Positions 33,869-41,647 of a stretch of 41,647 nucleotides of DNA are shown here, one piece after another. Each line of letters starts with the position of its first letter. Positions within the stretch are counted from its first letter, which is position 1. Origin of the DNA: Roseomonas sp. GTDB lineage: Bacteria > Pseudomonadota > Alphaproteobacteria > Acetobacterales > Acetobacteraceae. Under the pieces are notes generated by a model. It made no database searches, was not told the DNA's origin, and was given only the letters and a program-made list of their open reading frames with translations. The stretch lies in the NCBI GenBank assembly GCA_020249435.1, contig JADCFQ010000047.1:1-41647 (forward strand), given 5' to 3'. The translations under genes were made by a program, and so were the position numbers.

Positions 33869-35091
33869 GCGAAGAACTCCCGCGCTTTCACGAGCGCACC
33901 GGCGAGGTAATCCACCTCCTCCGGCGTGGTATAAAGCCCGAAGGAAGCGCGCGCGGTGCCTTGTTCCACCCCAAAGCGCGTATGCAAAGGTTCCGCGCAA
34001 TGCCGCCCGGCGCGTATGCAAATGCCGGCACGATCAAGCAAGGTGGAAAGATCATGCGGATGGGCGTTATCGAGCGAGAATGCAAAAACCCCGCCGCGAT
34101 CCTGCGCGCGGCCGAGCAGCGTCAGGCCCGGCACGTCTGACAGTTTTCGCATGGCATGATCCACCAAGGCGCGTTCATGGGCTTCAATGGCCGGCATGCC
34201 AATCGCCGTCACGTAATCAATCGCCGCATGCAGCCCCACCGCTTCAATGATGGCGGGCGTGCCGGCTTCAAACCGCGCCGGGGGCTTGGCCCAGGTGGAT
34301 TTTTCGAAGCTGACGCTTTCAATCATGTCACCGCCACCCAGGAAGGGCGGCATGCGATCCAGATGTTCCAGCTTGCCCCACAGCACGCCAATGCCAGTTG
34401 GCCCGTAAAGCTTATGGCCGGTGAAGCAGTAGAAATCGCAGCCAATGGCGGCCACATCCACGCGCCGATGCACCACGGCCTGCGATCCATCCAGCAGCAC
34501 CTTAGCACCATGCGCATGCGCCAGCGCGACCACGCGTTCAACTGGAGTGACAGTGCCCAGCACATTGGACATATGCGCGAGCGCCACCAACCCCACCTTG
34601 CCATCGGCAAGCTTCGCGGCCAGGTCTTCCATGTCCAATTCACCAGAATCCGTCACGCGGCAGACGCGCAGGGGATTGCCGCGCTCATCACGCAGCATTT
34701 GCCAAGGCACGATATTGGCGTGGTGTTCAAGCTCGGAAATCAGCACTGCCTGATCCGGGCGCATCACGCCACGGCCCCAGCTATGCGCGACCAGATTGAT
34801 CGCTTCCGTACTGTTGCGGGTGAAAACCACTTCCCGCGCATCCGGCGCATTGATGAAGCGCGCCACCGCACCGCGCGCCGCTTCATAAGAATCGGTCGCC
34901 ACTTCTGAAAGCCGATAGGCACCGCGATGCACATTGGCATAAGCGGTTTCCATGCAGCGCGTCATGGCATCAATCACCGCACGCGGCTTTTGCGCACTCG
35001 CCCCTGAATCAAGAAACACGAGCGGCTTGCCGTGCTGCGGCTGCGACAGGATCGGGAAATCCTGCCTGATGCGATGGACATCAAAACTCAT
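33865..35091 (-). CDS. sufS: Cysteine desulfurase SufS
   Basis: This 408-residue PLP enzyme mobilises sulfur from cysteine as a persulfide. The PLP lysine is Lys227 in FTGHKLYGPTGIG, and the catalytic cysteine is about residue 365 in RAGRHCAEPLH, the class II desulfurase motif. SELEHHANIVPWQ carries the conserved histidine that stacks on PLP. The ATG at 35091 overlaps the sufD stop (ATGA), which rules out the eight-residue longer frame. With SufU next to it, it forms the sulfur-donor pair of the operon. Confidence 0.96.
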   Translation of the reverse strand: MSFDVHRIRQDFPILSQPQHGKPLVFLDSGASAQKPRAVIDAMTRCMETAYANVHRGAYRLSEVATDSYEAARGAVARFINAPDAREVVFTRNSTEAINLVAHSWGRGVMRPDQAVLISELEHHANIVPWQMLRDERGNPLRVCRVTDSGELDMEDLAAKLADGKVGLVALAHMSNVLGTVTPVERVVALAHAHGAKVLLDGSQAVVHRRVDVAAIGCDFYCFTGHKLYGPTGIGVLWGKLEHLDRMPPFLGGGDMIESVSFEKSTWAKPPARFEAGTPAIIEAVGLHAAIDYVTAIGMPAIEAHERALVDHAMRKLSDVPGLTLLGRAQDRGGVFAFSLDNAHPHDLSTLLDRAGICIRAGRHCAEPLHTRFGVEQGTARASFGLYTTPEEVDYLAGALVKAREFFA

Positions 35092-36383
35092 GAGGCTGCC
35101 CCATGCCGGGCCCACCAGCCATCCACGGCTTCGGTGAGCGCTTCGCGCAGTACATCATCTTCAAGCCCTTCAAAGGCTTCATGCAGGAAGGCCTGCACCA
35201 GCATGGACCGCGCCTGATCCGCCGGCACGCCGCGGGAGCGCAGATAAAACAGGCTATCCGCATCCAAAGCGCCAATGGTCGCACCATGGCTGCACTTCAC
35301 ATCATCGGCATAGATTTCAAGCTGCGGCTTGCTGTCCATTTCCGCTTCTTCTGAAAGCAGCAAAGCCTGGTTCATCTGATAGCCATCGGTCTTTTGCGCT
35401 TCACGGCGGACCAGAATCTTGCCCTGAAACACACCGCGCGATTGGCCTGCCAAAACCGTCTTGCAGGTTTGCCGACTGGCGCAATCCGGCGCCGCGTGAT
35501 CCAGCGCCGTGGTGGTATCCACCAGCGCACGACCTGCGGCCAATTGCGCGGTATTCATGTGGCAGGATGCCTTGGGGCCGGTCAGCGCCGCATGAATTTC
35601 CATGCGCGCCAGCCGTGCGCCGGCGGAAACCGCCATGGTGTCATAGCGTGCTTCAGCGGCAATGCGTGCATGGATCATGGAAAGATGAAAGGCGCCATCG
35701 CCTTCCTGTTGCGCGCGCCCATGCGTCAGCACCGCAGCTTCCGCCAGATCAATCTCGAACACTGGATTATGGAGATATTGCGCGCCGCCACCCATCGCCG
35801 TTTCCAGTAATGTCAGCCGCGCGCCCGCACCCAGGCGGATGATATGGCGCGGATGAAAGGCAAAGGGCCGGCCCGGATCAATCGCGATGGAAAGCAATTC
35901 CAAATGCCCGACATCAGCATCCGCCGGCACATCCACAACCAGACCATCTTCGAACATCAGCGTATTCAAGGCTGTCATCGGGTGTTCGGCCAAGGGCGCC
36001 AGCGCACCCAAACGCCCTTCCAATTCCGGCAAATGCTGCGCCACCGAAGCCACGCGATAGGCAAGCCCATCCAGCGCCGAGAGATCAGCACGAAACCGCC
36101 CATCCACAAACACGGCCCGCGCCGCCGCGCGCGGCCTTGGCAGCGTCAACGCACCAGCAACGGCTGTAAGTGGCTCAGCAAAACCTGCCTGCGCTACTGG
36201 CGACAGATCGGTGTATTTCCACGCCTCCACCCGCCGCGTCGGAAAGCCACGCGCCGCGACATGCGCCGCCGCATCGGCGCGCAACGCGGCCAGCCAAGCC
36301 AGCCGCGCACCCGGCAGATGATCCTTAAGGCCCTGATAGCGCGCCAGGAAGCCTGCCGCGCCGGTTTGGACTGCCGCTGTCAC
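35088..36383 (-). CDS. sufD: SUF scaffold subunit SufD
   Basis: This 431-residue beta-helix protein forms the SufBC2D scaffold with SufB and SufC. The N-terminal helical region ends in PTRRVEAWKYTDLSPV, a typical SufD motif. The central beta-helix repeats run through about residues 130-340, and the C-terminal YADDVKCSHGATIGALDADSLFYLRSRG has the conserved Cys and His near the cluster site. It overlaps sufC upstream and sufS downstream by four bases each (ATGA), supporting coordinated synthesis. Confidence 0.95.
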   Translation of the reverse strand: MTAAVQTGAAGFLARYQGLKDHLPGARLAWLAALRADAAAHVAARGFPTRRVEAWKYTDLSPVAQAGFAEPLTAVAGALTLPRPRAAARAVFVDGRFRADLSALDGLAYRVASVAQHLPELEGRLGALAPLAEHPMTALNTLMFEDGLVVDVPADADVGHLELLSIAIDPGRPFAFHPRHIIRLGAGARLTLLETAMGGGAQYLHNPVFEIDLAEAAVLTHGRAQQEGDGAFHLSMIHARIAAEARYDTMAVSAGARLARMEIHAALTGPKASCHMNTAQLAAGRALVDTTTALDHAAPDCASRQTCKTVLAGQSRGVFQGKILVRREAQKTDGYQMNQALLLSEEAEMDSKPQLEIYADDVKCSHGATIGALDADSLFYLRSRGVPADQARSMLVQAFLHEAFEGLEDDVLREALTEAVDGWWARHGAAS

Positions 36384-37126
36384 GCCGCCGCCTGGATGGC
36401 GCCGTAACCCTGCGCTTCCAGCTCCTTCGCCAATTCCGGCCCGCCCGAGCGCACAATGCGCCCGCCCATCAGCACATGCACGCGATCCGGAACGATGTAA
36501 TCGAGCAACCGCTGATAATGCGTAATCACCAGCGCCGAGAAATTCGGCCCGCGCATGGCATTCACACCTTCAGCCACGATCTTCAGCGCATCAATATCAA
36601 GCCCGCTATCGGTTTCATCCAGAATGGCAAGCTTCGGTTGCAGCAGCGCCATTTGCAGGATTTCATTGCGCTTCTTCTCGCCGCCCGAAAAGCCGACATT
36701 GACGCCGCGCTTCAGCATTTCGTCATTCATCGAAAGCGATTTCATGCGTTCGCGCGCCAGCTTCAGGAATTGCATGGCGTCCAATTCACTCTCGCCCTTG
36801 GCGCGACGAATGGCATTCAAGGCAGTGCGCAGAAAAGTCGCATTGCCAACACCGGGCAATTCCACCGGGTATTGAAAGGCCAGAAACACACCGGCGGCAG
36901 CGCGTTCTTCCGGTTCCATCGCCAGCAAATCCTGGCCATGGAACAGCGCCTCGCCCCCCGTCACCTCATAGCCGTCACGACCCGACAGCACATAGGACAG
37001 CGTTGATTTGCCGGACCCGTTCGGGCCCATAATGGCATGCACCTCACCCTGCGGCACCACCAGATCAATTCCCTTCAGAATGGGCTTGCCATCAACCTCA
37101 GCCGTCAGTCCCTTGATTTCCAACAT
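36380..37126 (-). CDS. sufC: SUF ATPase SufC
   Basis: This 248-residue ABC-type ATPase drives conformational change in the SufBCD scaffold. Walker A is GPNGSGKST near residues 34-42, the signature is FSGGEKKRNEI near 145, and Walker B ends LAILDETDSGLDIDAL, where Glu is followed by Thr-Asp as is usual in SufC. The start ATG at 37126 overlaps the sufB stop by one base (TGATG). A 49-residue extension from 37273 inside sufB is rejected. Confidence 0.96.
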   Translation of the reverse strand: MLEIKGLTAEVDGKPILKGIDLVVPQGEVHAIMGPNGSGKSTLSYVLSGRDGYEVTGGEALFHGQDLLAMEPEERAAAGVFLAFQYPVELPGVGNATFLRTALNAIRRAKGESELDAMQFLKLARERMKSLSMNDEMLKRGVNVGFSGGEKKRNEILQMALLQPKLAILDETDSGLDIDALKIVAEGVNAMRGPNFSALVITHYQRLLDYIVPDRVHVLMGGRIVRSGGPELAKELEAQGYGAIQAAA

Positions 37127-38622
37127 CACCCAACGCTCCCTTCGAGCGAGATTTGCAATAGTTTTTGTGCTTCGACCGCGAATTCCATCGGCAATTCCTT
37201 GAGCACTTCGCGGCAGAAACCATTCACGATCAGCCCCACCGCATCTTCCTGCGACAACCCGCGCTGGCGGCAATAGAAAAGCTGATCCTCGGCGATGCGG
37301 CTGGTGGTCGCTTCATGTTCCACCTTCGCACTCAGGCAGCGGTTTTCGATATAGGGCACGGTATGCGCGCCACAGAGGTCACCAATCAGCAGGCTGTCGC
37401 ATTGCGTGAAATTGCGCGCCCCCGTGGCCTTGGCGCCAATCCGCACCAGGCCACGATAGGTATTCTGCCCATGCCCCGCGCTGATGCCCTTGGAGACAAT
37501 GGTGGATTTGGTGCGCGGCCCGATATGGAACATCTTGGTTCCGGTATCGGCCTGCTGATAGTTATTCGTGATGGCGACTGAATAGAATTCGCCAACACTG
37601 TCCTCACCCTGCAGGATGCAGGACGGATATTTCCAGGTAATGGCTGAACCGGTTTCCACCTGCGTCCAGGAAATTTTGGACCGCGCGCCACGGCAGGCCC
37701 CGCGCTTGGTCACGAAATTATAGATGCCGCCCTTGCCCTCGGCATCGCCGGGATACCAATTCTGCACCGTGCTGTATTTGATGGTTGCATCATCCATCGC
37801 CACCAGCTCCACCACCGCCGCATGCAACTGGTTTTCGTCGCGCATCGGCGCGGTGCAGCCTTCCAGATAGGAAACGTAAGACCCCTCATCGGCAATGATC
37901 AGGGTGCGTTCAAACTGCCCGGTGCTTTTGGCATTGATGCGGAAATAGGTGGAAAGCTCCATCGGGCAACGCACGCCCTTTGGGATATAGACAAAGCTGC
38001 CATCGGTGAAGACTGCGCTATTCAGCGCGGCGAAGAAATTATCGCCCTGCGGCACGACGGAGCCGAGGTATTTTTGCACCAATTCAGGATGCGTCTTCAC
38101 AGCCTCACTGATCGGGCAGAAGATGATGCCATCCTTTTCCAGCCGATCCTTGAAGGTGGTCGCCACCGAAACACTGTCAAACACCGCATCCACCGCGATG
38201 GGCATGCGCCCTTCGGCGGGGCTTTCGCCCGCACCTTCAACGCCCGCCAGAATCGCCTGTTCCTTCAGCGGAATGCCGAGCTTTTCATAGGTACGCAGCA
38301 GTTCCGGATCCACTTCATCCAAGGACTTCGGCGCGACCTTCTGCTTCGGCGCGGCGTAGTAATAGGCATCCTGGTAATCAATCGGCGGATATTTCACTGC
38401 CGGCCAGCGCGGTTCTTCCATTTTCTGCCAGGCAGCAAAGGCGCGCAGCCGCCATTCCAGCAACCACGCCGGTTCTTCCTTCTTGGCGCTGATGAAGCGC
38501 ACAATGTCTTCGGAAAGCCCCTTGGGGGCGAATTCCATGTCAATATCCGTCTCGAACCCCCACTTGTAAGTGGATTCGGTGACGGCCTGGACGGTTTCGA
38601 TGGTCTCGGTAACGGCGGGCAT
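37126..38622 (-). CDS. sufB: SUF scaffold subunit SufB
   Basis: This 498-residue core scaffold protein is where the cluster is assembled. Family blocks include [18 protein letters not shown], a central beta helix with [41 protein letters not shown] and [20 protein letters not shown], and the C-terminal [21 protein letters not shown] with the conserved Glu, His and Cys. The ATG at 38622 has only a weak ribosome-binding site (GATAGAG), which overlaps the regulator stop, so coupling to that gene is likely. It follows the Rrf2 regulator by nine bases. Confidence 0.97.
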   Translation of the reverse strand: MPAVTETIETVQAVTESTYKWGFETDIDMEFAPKGLSEDIVRFISAKKEEPAWLLEWRLRAFAAWQKMEEPRWPAVKYPPIDYQDAYYYAAPKQKVAPKSLDEVDPELLRTYEKLGIPLKEQAILAGVEGAGESPAEGRMPIAVDAVFDSVSVATTFKDRLEKDGIIFCPISEAVKTHPELVQKYLGSVVPQGDNFFAALNSAVFTDGSFVYIPKGVRCPMELSTYFRINAKSTGQFERTLIIADEGSYVSYLEGCTAPMRDENQLHAAVVELVAMDDATIKYSTVQNWYPGDAEGKGGIYNFVTKRGACRGARSKISWTQVETGSAITWKYPSCILQGEDSVGEFYSVAITNNYQQADTGTKMFHIGPRTKSTIVSKGISAGHGQNTYRGLVRIGAKATGARNFTQCDSLLIGDLCGAHTVPYIENRCLSAKVEHEATTSRIAEDQLFYCRQRGLSQEDAVGLIVNGFCREVLKELPMEFAVEAQKLLQISLEGSVG

Positions 38623-38631
38623 GGTTATGCT

Positions 38632-39087
38632 CTATCCAGCAAAAATGGGAGAAGCGGGCTCAGGATGCGGCACCACAGCGGGCGGGCCGGCCAGATCGGC
38701 AATGGAAATGCCGGTCAGCGCGCGGCGGATCGCCTCATTCACCGGGTCCCAGCGGCCACGCACCGGGCAGGCACTTTCGGACTCACAAACGCCGAAGGAA
38801 TTATCCACGCAGGCGGTCAGCGCGATGGGGCCATCCATGGCGGTGATCACCTCAATCAGCGGCATATCGGCCAGTGGGCGGGTCAGGCGGTAGCCCCCGA
38901 GCGCCCCGCGCCTGCCTTCCACCAGCCCGGCATGGGCGAGGATTTTCAAGACCTTGGCGACCGTTGGCTCGGCCAAGCCTGTCGCGCCAGCCAGCCCAGG
39001 CGCGGTCAGCACGCCGCCATCCACCGCGTCATCCAGCCGCGTCAGCACCACAACGGCGTAATCGGTCAGCTTTGAAAGCCGCAACAC
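38632..39087 (-). CDS. Rrf2 family iron-sulfur-sensing regulator of the SUF operon
   Basis: This 151-residue winged-helix regulator begins (GTG) VLRLSKLTDYAVVVLTRL, the characteristic Rrf2/IscR opening, with the recognition helix around EPTVAKVLKILAHAG. Three cysteines, Cys93, Cys101 and Cys107, are spaced like those that hold the cluster in IscR (spacing 8 and 6), so it probably senses cluster status. I chose the GTG at 39087, eight bases after an AGGAGG site; a TTG at 39105 would place that site inside the gene. It heads the SUF operon and probably represses it through the palindrome upstream. It could be called IscR or SufR, so no symbol is given. Confidence 0.93.
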   Translation of the reverse strand: MLRLSKLTDYAVVVLTRLDDAVDGGVLTAPGLAGATGLAEPTVAKVLKILAHAGLVEGRRGALGGYRLTRPLADMPLIEVITAMDGPIALTACVDNSFGVCESESACPVRGRWDPVNEAIRRALTGISIADLAGPPAVVPHPEPASPIFAG

Positions 39088-39100
39088 CGGGCAAACCTCC

Positions 39101-39131
39101 TGCAATCCGGACTATTCAGGTCCGAATTGCA
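39101..39131 (-). promoter_or_regulatory. Candidate Rrf2/IscR-type operator
   Basis: The imperfect palindrome has half-sites TGCAATCCGGAC (39101-39112) and GTCCGAATTGCA (39120-39131) around a seven-base AT-rich centre (TATTCAG), with one mismatch among twelve pairs. Its layout resembles IscR-type sites (GACT, short AT-rich spacer, AGTC). It lies just before the regulator start and next to the promoter, which fits autoregulation. Confidence 0.6.
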
Positions 39132-39158
39132 AATGAGGGTTAGGCGCTGCCCTGTCAA
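39130..39158 (-). promoter_or_regulatory. Candidate SUF operon promoter
   Basis: On the minus strand a perfect -35 hexamer TTGACA (39158-39153) is followed after 17 bases by CATTTG (39135-39130), a poor -10. The -10 overlaps the outer edge of the palindrome, so bound regulator would block transcription. A weak -10 fits a controlled promoter. Confidence 0.45.
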
Positions 39159-39224
39159 GCGCTGGACGGGCCGCCACGTCGCGCCCATTCTGTGCCCAAT
39201 AGCAACCCCTGACAGGATGATCCC

Positions 39225-40112
39225 ATGCCCATTTTGCGCACCGATGATGGTGTTGATCTGCATTACGAAGAAGCCGGCAGCGGCACGCCTATGGTCTTTG
39301 TCCATGAATTCGCGGGCGATTCCCGTTCCTGGGAGATGCAAATGCGCTTCTTCTCCCGCCGCTATCGCTGCGTGGTGTTCAATGCGCGCGGCTACCCGCC
39401 ATCTGCCGTGCCGAATACCGTTGGATCCTACAGCCAGGACCGCGCGACGGATGACATTGCCGCCGTGATCAAGGGGCTCAATCTTGCGCCCGCCCATGTT
39501 GTCGGGCTTTCCATGGGCGCCTTTGCGACACTGCATCTGGGCCTCCGGCATCCGCAATTGGCGCGCAGCCTGGTGGCCGCCGGCGTTGGCTATGGCGCTG
39601 CCCCCGGCAAGCGCGACCAATTCCGCGCCGAGGTGGATGCCACCGCCGCGCGCATCCGTGCTGAGGGCATGGACAAGATGGCGAATGTTTATTCGCGCGG
39701 CCCGACGCGCCTGGTGTTTGAGGAAAAAGACCCGCGCGGCTTCAAGGAATTCCAGTCCCAGCTTGCGGAACATTCAACCGAGGGTTCGGCGCTGACGATG
39801 CAAGGCGTGCAGCGCGAACGGCCTTCTCTGTTCGATCTGGAAGCCGGCTTCAAGCAGATGAAGGTGCCAACGCTGGTGATCGCCGGTGATGAGGATGACC
39901 CCACGCTGGAACCATCCCTGTTCCTGAAGCGCAGCATCATGAGCAGCGCATTGCTGGTCATGCCGAAATGCGGCCACACCATGAACCTGGAAGACCCGGA
40001 TGCGTTCAATCGCGCTGTGCTCGATTTCGTGACGCAAGTGGATTGCGGGCGCTGGACGCAGCGGATTCCGGAAAGCCTTTCCGGCGCCATCATCTCTGCG
40101 AAAGAGAAGTGA
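39225..40112 (+). CDS. Alpha/beta hydrolase
   Basis: This 295-residue alpha/beta-hydrolase-fold protein begins MPILRTDDGVDLHYEEAGSG, a usual start. The nucleophile is Ser96 in VGLSMGAF, the acid is in IAGDEDDPT (Asp222-Asp225 region) and the base is His251 in KCGHTMNLEDP. HEFAGDSRSW takes the place of the usual HGxPGSxxxW oxyanion-hole motif, so HG is replaced by HE. The family covers esterases, haloperoxidase-like enzymes and C-C hydrolases, and the substrate is unknown. AGGATG lies upstream of the ATG at 39225. It is divergent from the SUF regulator and ends at a strong terminator. Confidence 0.88.
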   Translation: MPILRTDDGVDLHYEEAGSGTPMVFVHEFAGDSRSWEMQMRFFSRRYRCVVFNARGYPPSAVPNTVGSYSQDRATDDIAAVIKGLNLAPAHVVGLSMGAFATLHLGLRHPQLARSLVAAGVGYGAAPGKRDQFRAEVDATAARIRAEGMDKMANVYSRGPTRLVFEEKDPRGFKEFQSQLAEHSTEGSALTMQGVQRERPSLFDLEAGFKQMKVPTLVIAGDEDDPTLEPSLFLKRSIMSSALLVMPKCGHTMNLEDPDAFNRAVLDFVTQVDCGRWTQRIPESLSGAIISAKEK

Positions 40113-40116
40113 GTTC

Positions 40117-40146
40117 AGATCGGGGGAGGCGACTCCCCCGATTTTC
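40117..40146 (+). terminator. Intrinsic terminator of the alpha/beta hydrolase gene
   Basis: The 10-bp stem ATCGGGGGAG (40119-40128) / CTCCCCCGAT (40133-40142) has a GCGA tetraloop and is followed by TTTCT. It starts a few bases after the stop codon and sits between convergent genes. It is a textbook rho-independent terminator on the plus strand. Confidence 0.85.
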
Positions 40147-41106
40147 TCAGGCGTCGCGCACCACTTCATATAGCGCCACTGCCGCTGCTGCCGCGACATT
40201 CAGGCTTTCCATCGCTTGCGTGATCGGCAGGCGCACCAATTCGTCACAGGTTTCGCGTTGCAGGCGCCGCAAGCCCGAATCTTCCGCGCCCAGCACCAAC
40301 GCCACGCGGCGATCCTTCGGGCAGGCTTCGGCCAGCGTCCGCGTTGCATCCCCGGCCAGCCCCATCACCCAAAAACCAGCTTTTTGCAGGCTGGCAATGG
40401 CACGGGACAAATTCACCTCCCGCACCACCGGCACGATATCCAGGGCGCCGGAGGCTGCGCGGGCCAGTGCGCCGGTCTCGGGCGGGGCATGGCGATCCTG
40501 CAGCACCACACAGGCTGCGCCAAAAGCCGCTGCCGAGCGCAGAATCGCCCCCACATTGCGCGGGTCCGTCACCTGATCCAGTAGCAGCACCGGCCCATCG
40601 GATGCGGCAATGGCATCTTCCAGCGCGACCGCTTCCAAAGGTTCCACCAGCAGCGCGACACCCTGATGCACGGCGTCTTCGGTCAGGAAGGTGCCGAAGC
40701 GCTGGCGTTCAATGCGCTCGGGCGGCAGGCGCCAGGGGCGGTTCAGCGCGGCGCGCAGGCTTTTTTCGGCGTCTTCCGTCACCAATAGGCGGCGGTTCTT
40801 GCGGCGCGGGTTGCGAATGGCGGCGGCCACCGCGTGTTCACCATACAGCCAAAAGGCACCCGATCCCGCGCCGGCACCGGGGCGCGGCGGGGCGGGGGCT
40901 TCGGCCTCCGGCGGTCTTGGCCCTGAAGCGCCGCGGCCTCGCTGTGCTGGCGCTTCGGAGTCGCGAAATGGCGGCGGCGCACCCCGGCGCCCGCGCGGTG
41001 GCTCCGCGGGTTCATCAAAGCGCGGGCGGCGCGGGGATTGTGGGGCAGGGCCTTGCGGGCGGGCGCGGCCAGGGGGCCGTTTCGGGGGAGGTTGCATCGC
41101 CCCCAT
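40147..41106 (-). CDS. rlmB: 23S rRNA (guanosine-2'-O-)-methyltransferase RlmB family (TrmH/SpoU)
   Basis: This 319-residue SpoU-class knotted methyltransferase probably modifies G2251 of 23S rRNA. Residues about 1-85 are a low-complexity Pro/Arg/Gly/Ala-rich extension, unusual in length. The SpoU substrate-binding domain follows (LYGEHAVAAAIRNPRR). The catalytic knot carries motif 1 LLLDQVTDPRNVGAILRSA, motif 2 LVLGAEDSGLRRL and motif 3 LPITQAMESLNVAAA. The start may be the ATG at 41106 or the next in-frame ATG at 41097, which has GGGGG nearby. RlmB is favoured over TrmH by the YGEHAV domain. It is divergent from the tRNA-tuf unit. Confidence 0.92.
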   Translation of the reverse strand: MGAMQPPPKRPPGRARPQGPAPQSPRRPRFDEPAEPPRGRRGAPPPFRDSEAPAQRGRGASGPRPPEAEAPAPPRPGAGAGSGAFWLYGEHAVAAAIRNPRRKNRRLLVTEDAEKSLRAALNRPWRLPPERIERQRFGTFLTEDAVHQGVALLVEPLEAVALEDAIAASDGPVLLLDQVTDPRNVGAILRSAAAFGAACVVLQDRHAPPETGALARAASGALDIVPVVREVNLSRAIASLQKAGFWVMGLAGDATRTLAEACPKDRRVALVLGAEDSGLRRLQRETCDELVRLPITQAMESLNVAAAAAVALYEVVRDA

Positions 41107-41159
41107 GATGCGCCGGGCGCGGCAGAATGAAAACCTCAGGGCTTTTTCCGCCCCATCCG

Positions 41160-41187
41160 TTGACAGGAAACCATCAATGCGGATAGT
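41160..41187 (+). promoter_or_regulatory. Candidate promoter of the tRNA-Tyr/tRNA-Gly/tuf unit
   Basis: A perfect TTGACA (41160-41165) and GATAGT (41182-41187) are separated by 16 bases, about 40 bases before tRNA-Tyr. A consensus -35 fits a strong stable-RNA promoter. The C-rich stretch after the -10 carries no obvious leader peptide. Confidence 0.6.
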
Positions 41188-41228
41188 CCGCCCGCTCCCG
41201 CCAGCCCCGGTTACGGGCGAGCGGCTGT

Positions 41229-41311
41229 GGAGGGGTGCCCGAGTGGCTAAAGGGGACGGACTGTAAATCCGTTGGCTTGCGCCTACGTTGGTTCGAATCC
41301 AACCCCCTCCA
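41229..41311 (+). tRNA. tRNA-Tyr (anticodon GTA)
   Basis: This 83-nt class II tRNA has acceptor arms GGAGGGG (41229-41235) and CCCCTCC (41304-41310) with discriminator A at 41311. The anticodon stem is ACGGA/TCCGT around loop CTGTAAA, with GTA at 41263-41265. A long variable arm follows, and the T arm is GTTGG-TTCGAAT-CCAAC. The CCA end is not encoded. Confidence 0.96.
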
Positions 41312-41378
41312 TATCAGCGCTTGTCAGCCTTGGCATTCGTCGAGGCACGGGCAGGGGGGTTGGGAACAGCGCTTCGGC

Positions 41379-41452
41379 GCGGGTGTAGCTCAATGGTAGA
41401 GCCCCAGCCTTCCAAGCTGGTTGTGCGGGTTCGATTCCCGTCACCCGCTCCA
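41379..41452 (+). tRNA. tRNA-Gly (anticodon TCC)
   Basis: The acceptor GCGGGTG (41379-41385) pairs with CACCCGC (41442-41448); the discriminator is T and the CCA end is encoded (41450-41452). The anticodon stem CCAGC/GCTGG encloses CTTCCAA, with TCC at 41411-41413 reading GGA and GGG. It lies 67 bp after tRNA-Tyr and 55 bp before tuf on the same strand. Confidence 0.96.
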
Positions 41453-41507
41453 GCGGGCGTGCGGGGTTGTTTCGTGAACGGTTCAATGAGGGTAGCGGGA
41501 AAAGGCC

Positions 41508-41647
41508 ATGGCCAAAGCGAAATTTGAGCGGAACAAGCCGCATTGCAACATCGGGACGATCGGGCATGTGGACCATGGCAAGACGTCGCTGACGGCGGCG
41601 ATCACCAAGGTTCTGGCGAAGGCGGGTGGGGCGACCTTCACGGCCTA
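41508..41647 (+). CDS. tuf: Elongation factor Tu, 5' part (cut by window edge)
   Basis: The first 46 residues of EF-Tu are present: [20 protein letters not shown], then the P-loop [11 protein letters not shown], then the start of switch I. EF-Tu delivers aminoacyl-tRNA to the ribosome. A GGGAAAAGG site precedes the ATG at 41508. The window ends before most of the gene. The arrangement with tRNA-Tyr and tRNA-Gly upstream recalls the tyrU-glyT-thrT-tufB unit of E. coli. Confidence 0.96.
   Translation, partial: MAKAKFERNKPHCNIGTIGHVDHGKTSLTAAITKVLAKAGGATFTA

Noticed and set aside
37822-39075. 417-aa plus-strand frame opposite sufB and the Rrf2 gene
   Set aside because: It is a shadow of two conserved genes and has no motif of its own.
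41283-41576. 97-aa minus-strand ORF across the two tRNA genes
   Set aside because: Its IEPAQPAWKAGALPLSYTR and GFEPT sequences are the familiar false protein obtained by translating the antisense of tRNA genes.
1-41647. CRISPR array, prophage or insertion sequence
   Set aside because: No regularly spaced repeats, transposase, integrase or terminal inverted repeats with target duplications were seen on reading both strands.

Overview
The window looks like chromosomal DNA of a GC-rich alphaproteobacterium, most likely Acetobacteraceae (Roseomonas-like). The evidence is the order dapF-mtaB-ftsY, an Rrf2-sufBCDSU-sufT-sufA operon using SufU, a tRNA-Tyr/tRNA-Gly/tuf junction, and many Tat-type leaders on solute-binding proteins. 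The family is inferred from gene content; no database search was run.

Layout. 1-319 holds the end of one unrecognised gene and a small overlapping ORF of lower GC. 356-3424 (minus) is lepA and an MFS permease. 3599-14769 (plus) is a tightly packed nine-gene catabolic operon: a complete branched-chain-amino-acid-type ABC importer (binding protein, two permeases, two ATPases), the two hydantoinase/oxoprolinase subunits, an isochorismatase-fold hydrolase with glycine at the catalytic cysteine position, and a form II CoxL-like molybdenum hydroxylase large subunit without its usual partners. Two inverted repeats separate it from a convergent pair (minus): a gamma-glutamyltransferase without a signal peptide and an orphan oligopeptide-type binding protein. 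Then come glcB (malate synthase G), an SDR, and an intradiol dioxygenase.

22187-30519 is mostly housekeeping: ftsY, mtaB and dapF (minus, overlapping), an isolated cheZ, then rpmI-rplT and pheST (plus) with a terminator/attenuator between rplT and pheS. 30545-32627 carries a lower-GC FkbM-like methyltransferase gene and an exported metallo-beta-lactamase-fold protein, divergently arranged.

32635-39087 (minus) is a full SUF iron-sulfur assembly operon headed by a three-cysteine Rrf2 regulator, with a palindromic candidate operator at its promoter. After an alpha/beta hydrolase and rlmB, the window ends with a promoter, tRNA-Tyr(GTA), tRNA-Gly(TCC) and the start of tuf.

The most novel material is the 3.6-18 kb region. 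Import, ATP-dependent cyclic-amide opening (HyuA/HyuB), an unusual hydrolase and a molybdenum hydroxylase suggest degradation of a cyclic amide or N-heterocycle. The substrate cannot be read from the sequence. There is no CRISPR array, phage module, transposase or toxin-antitoxin pair that I can support.
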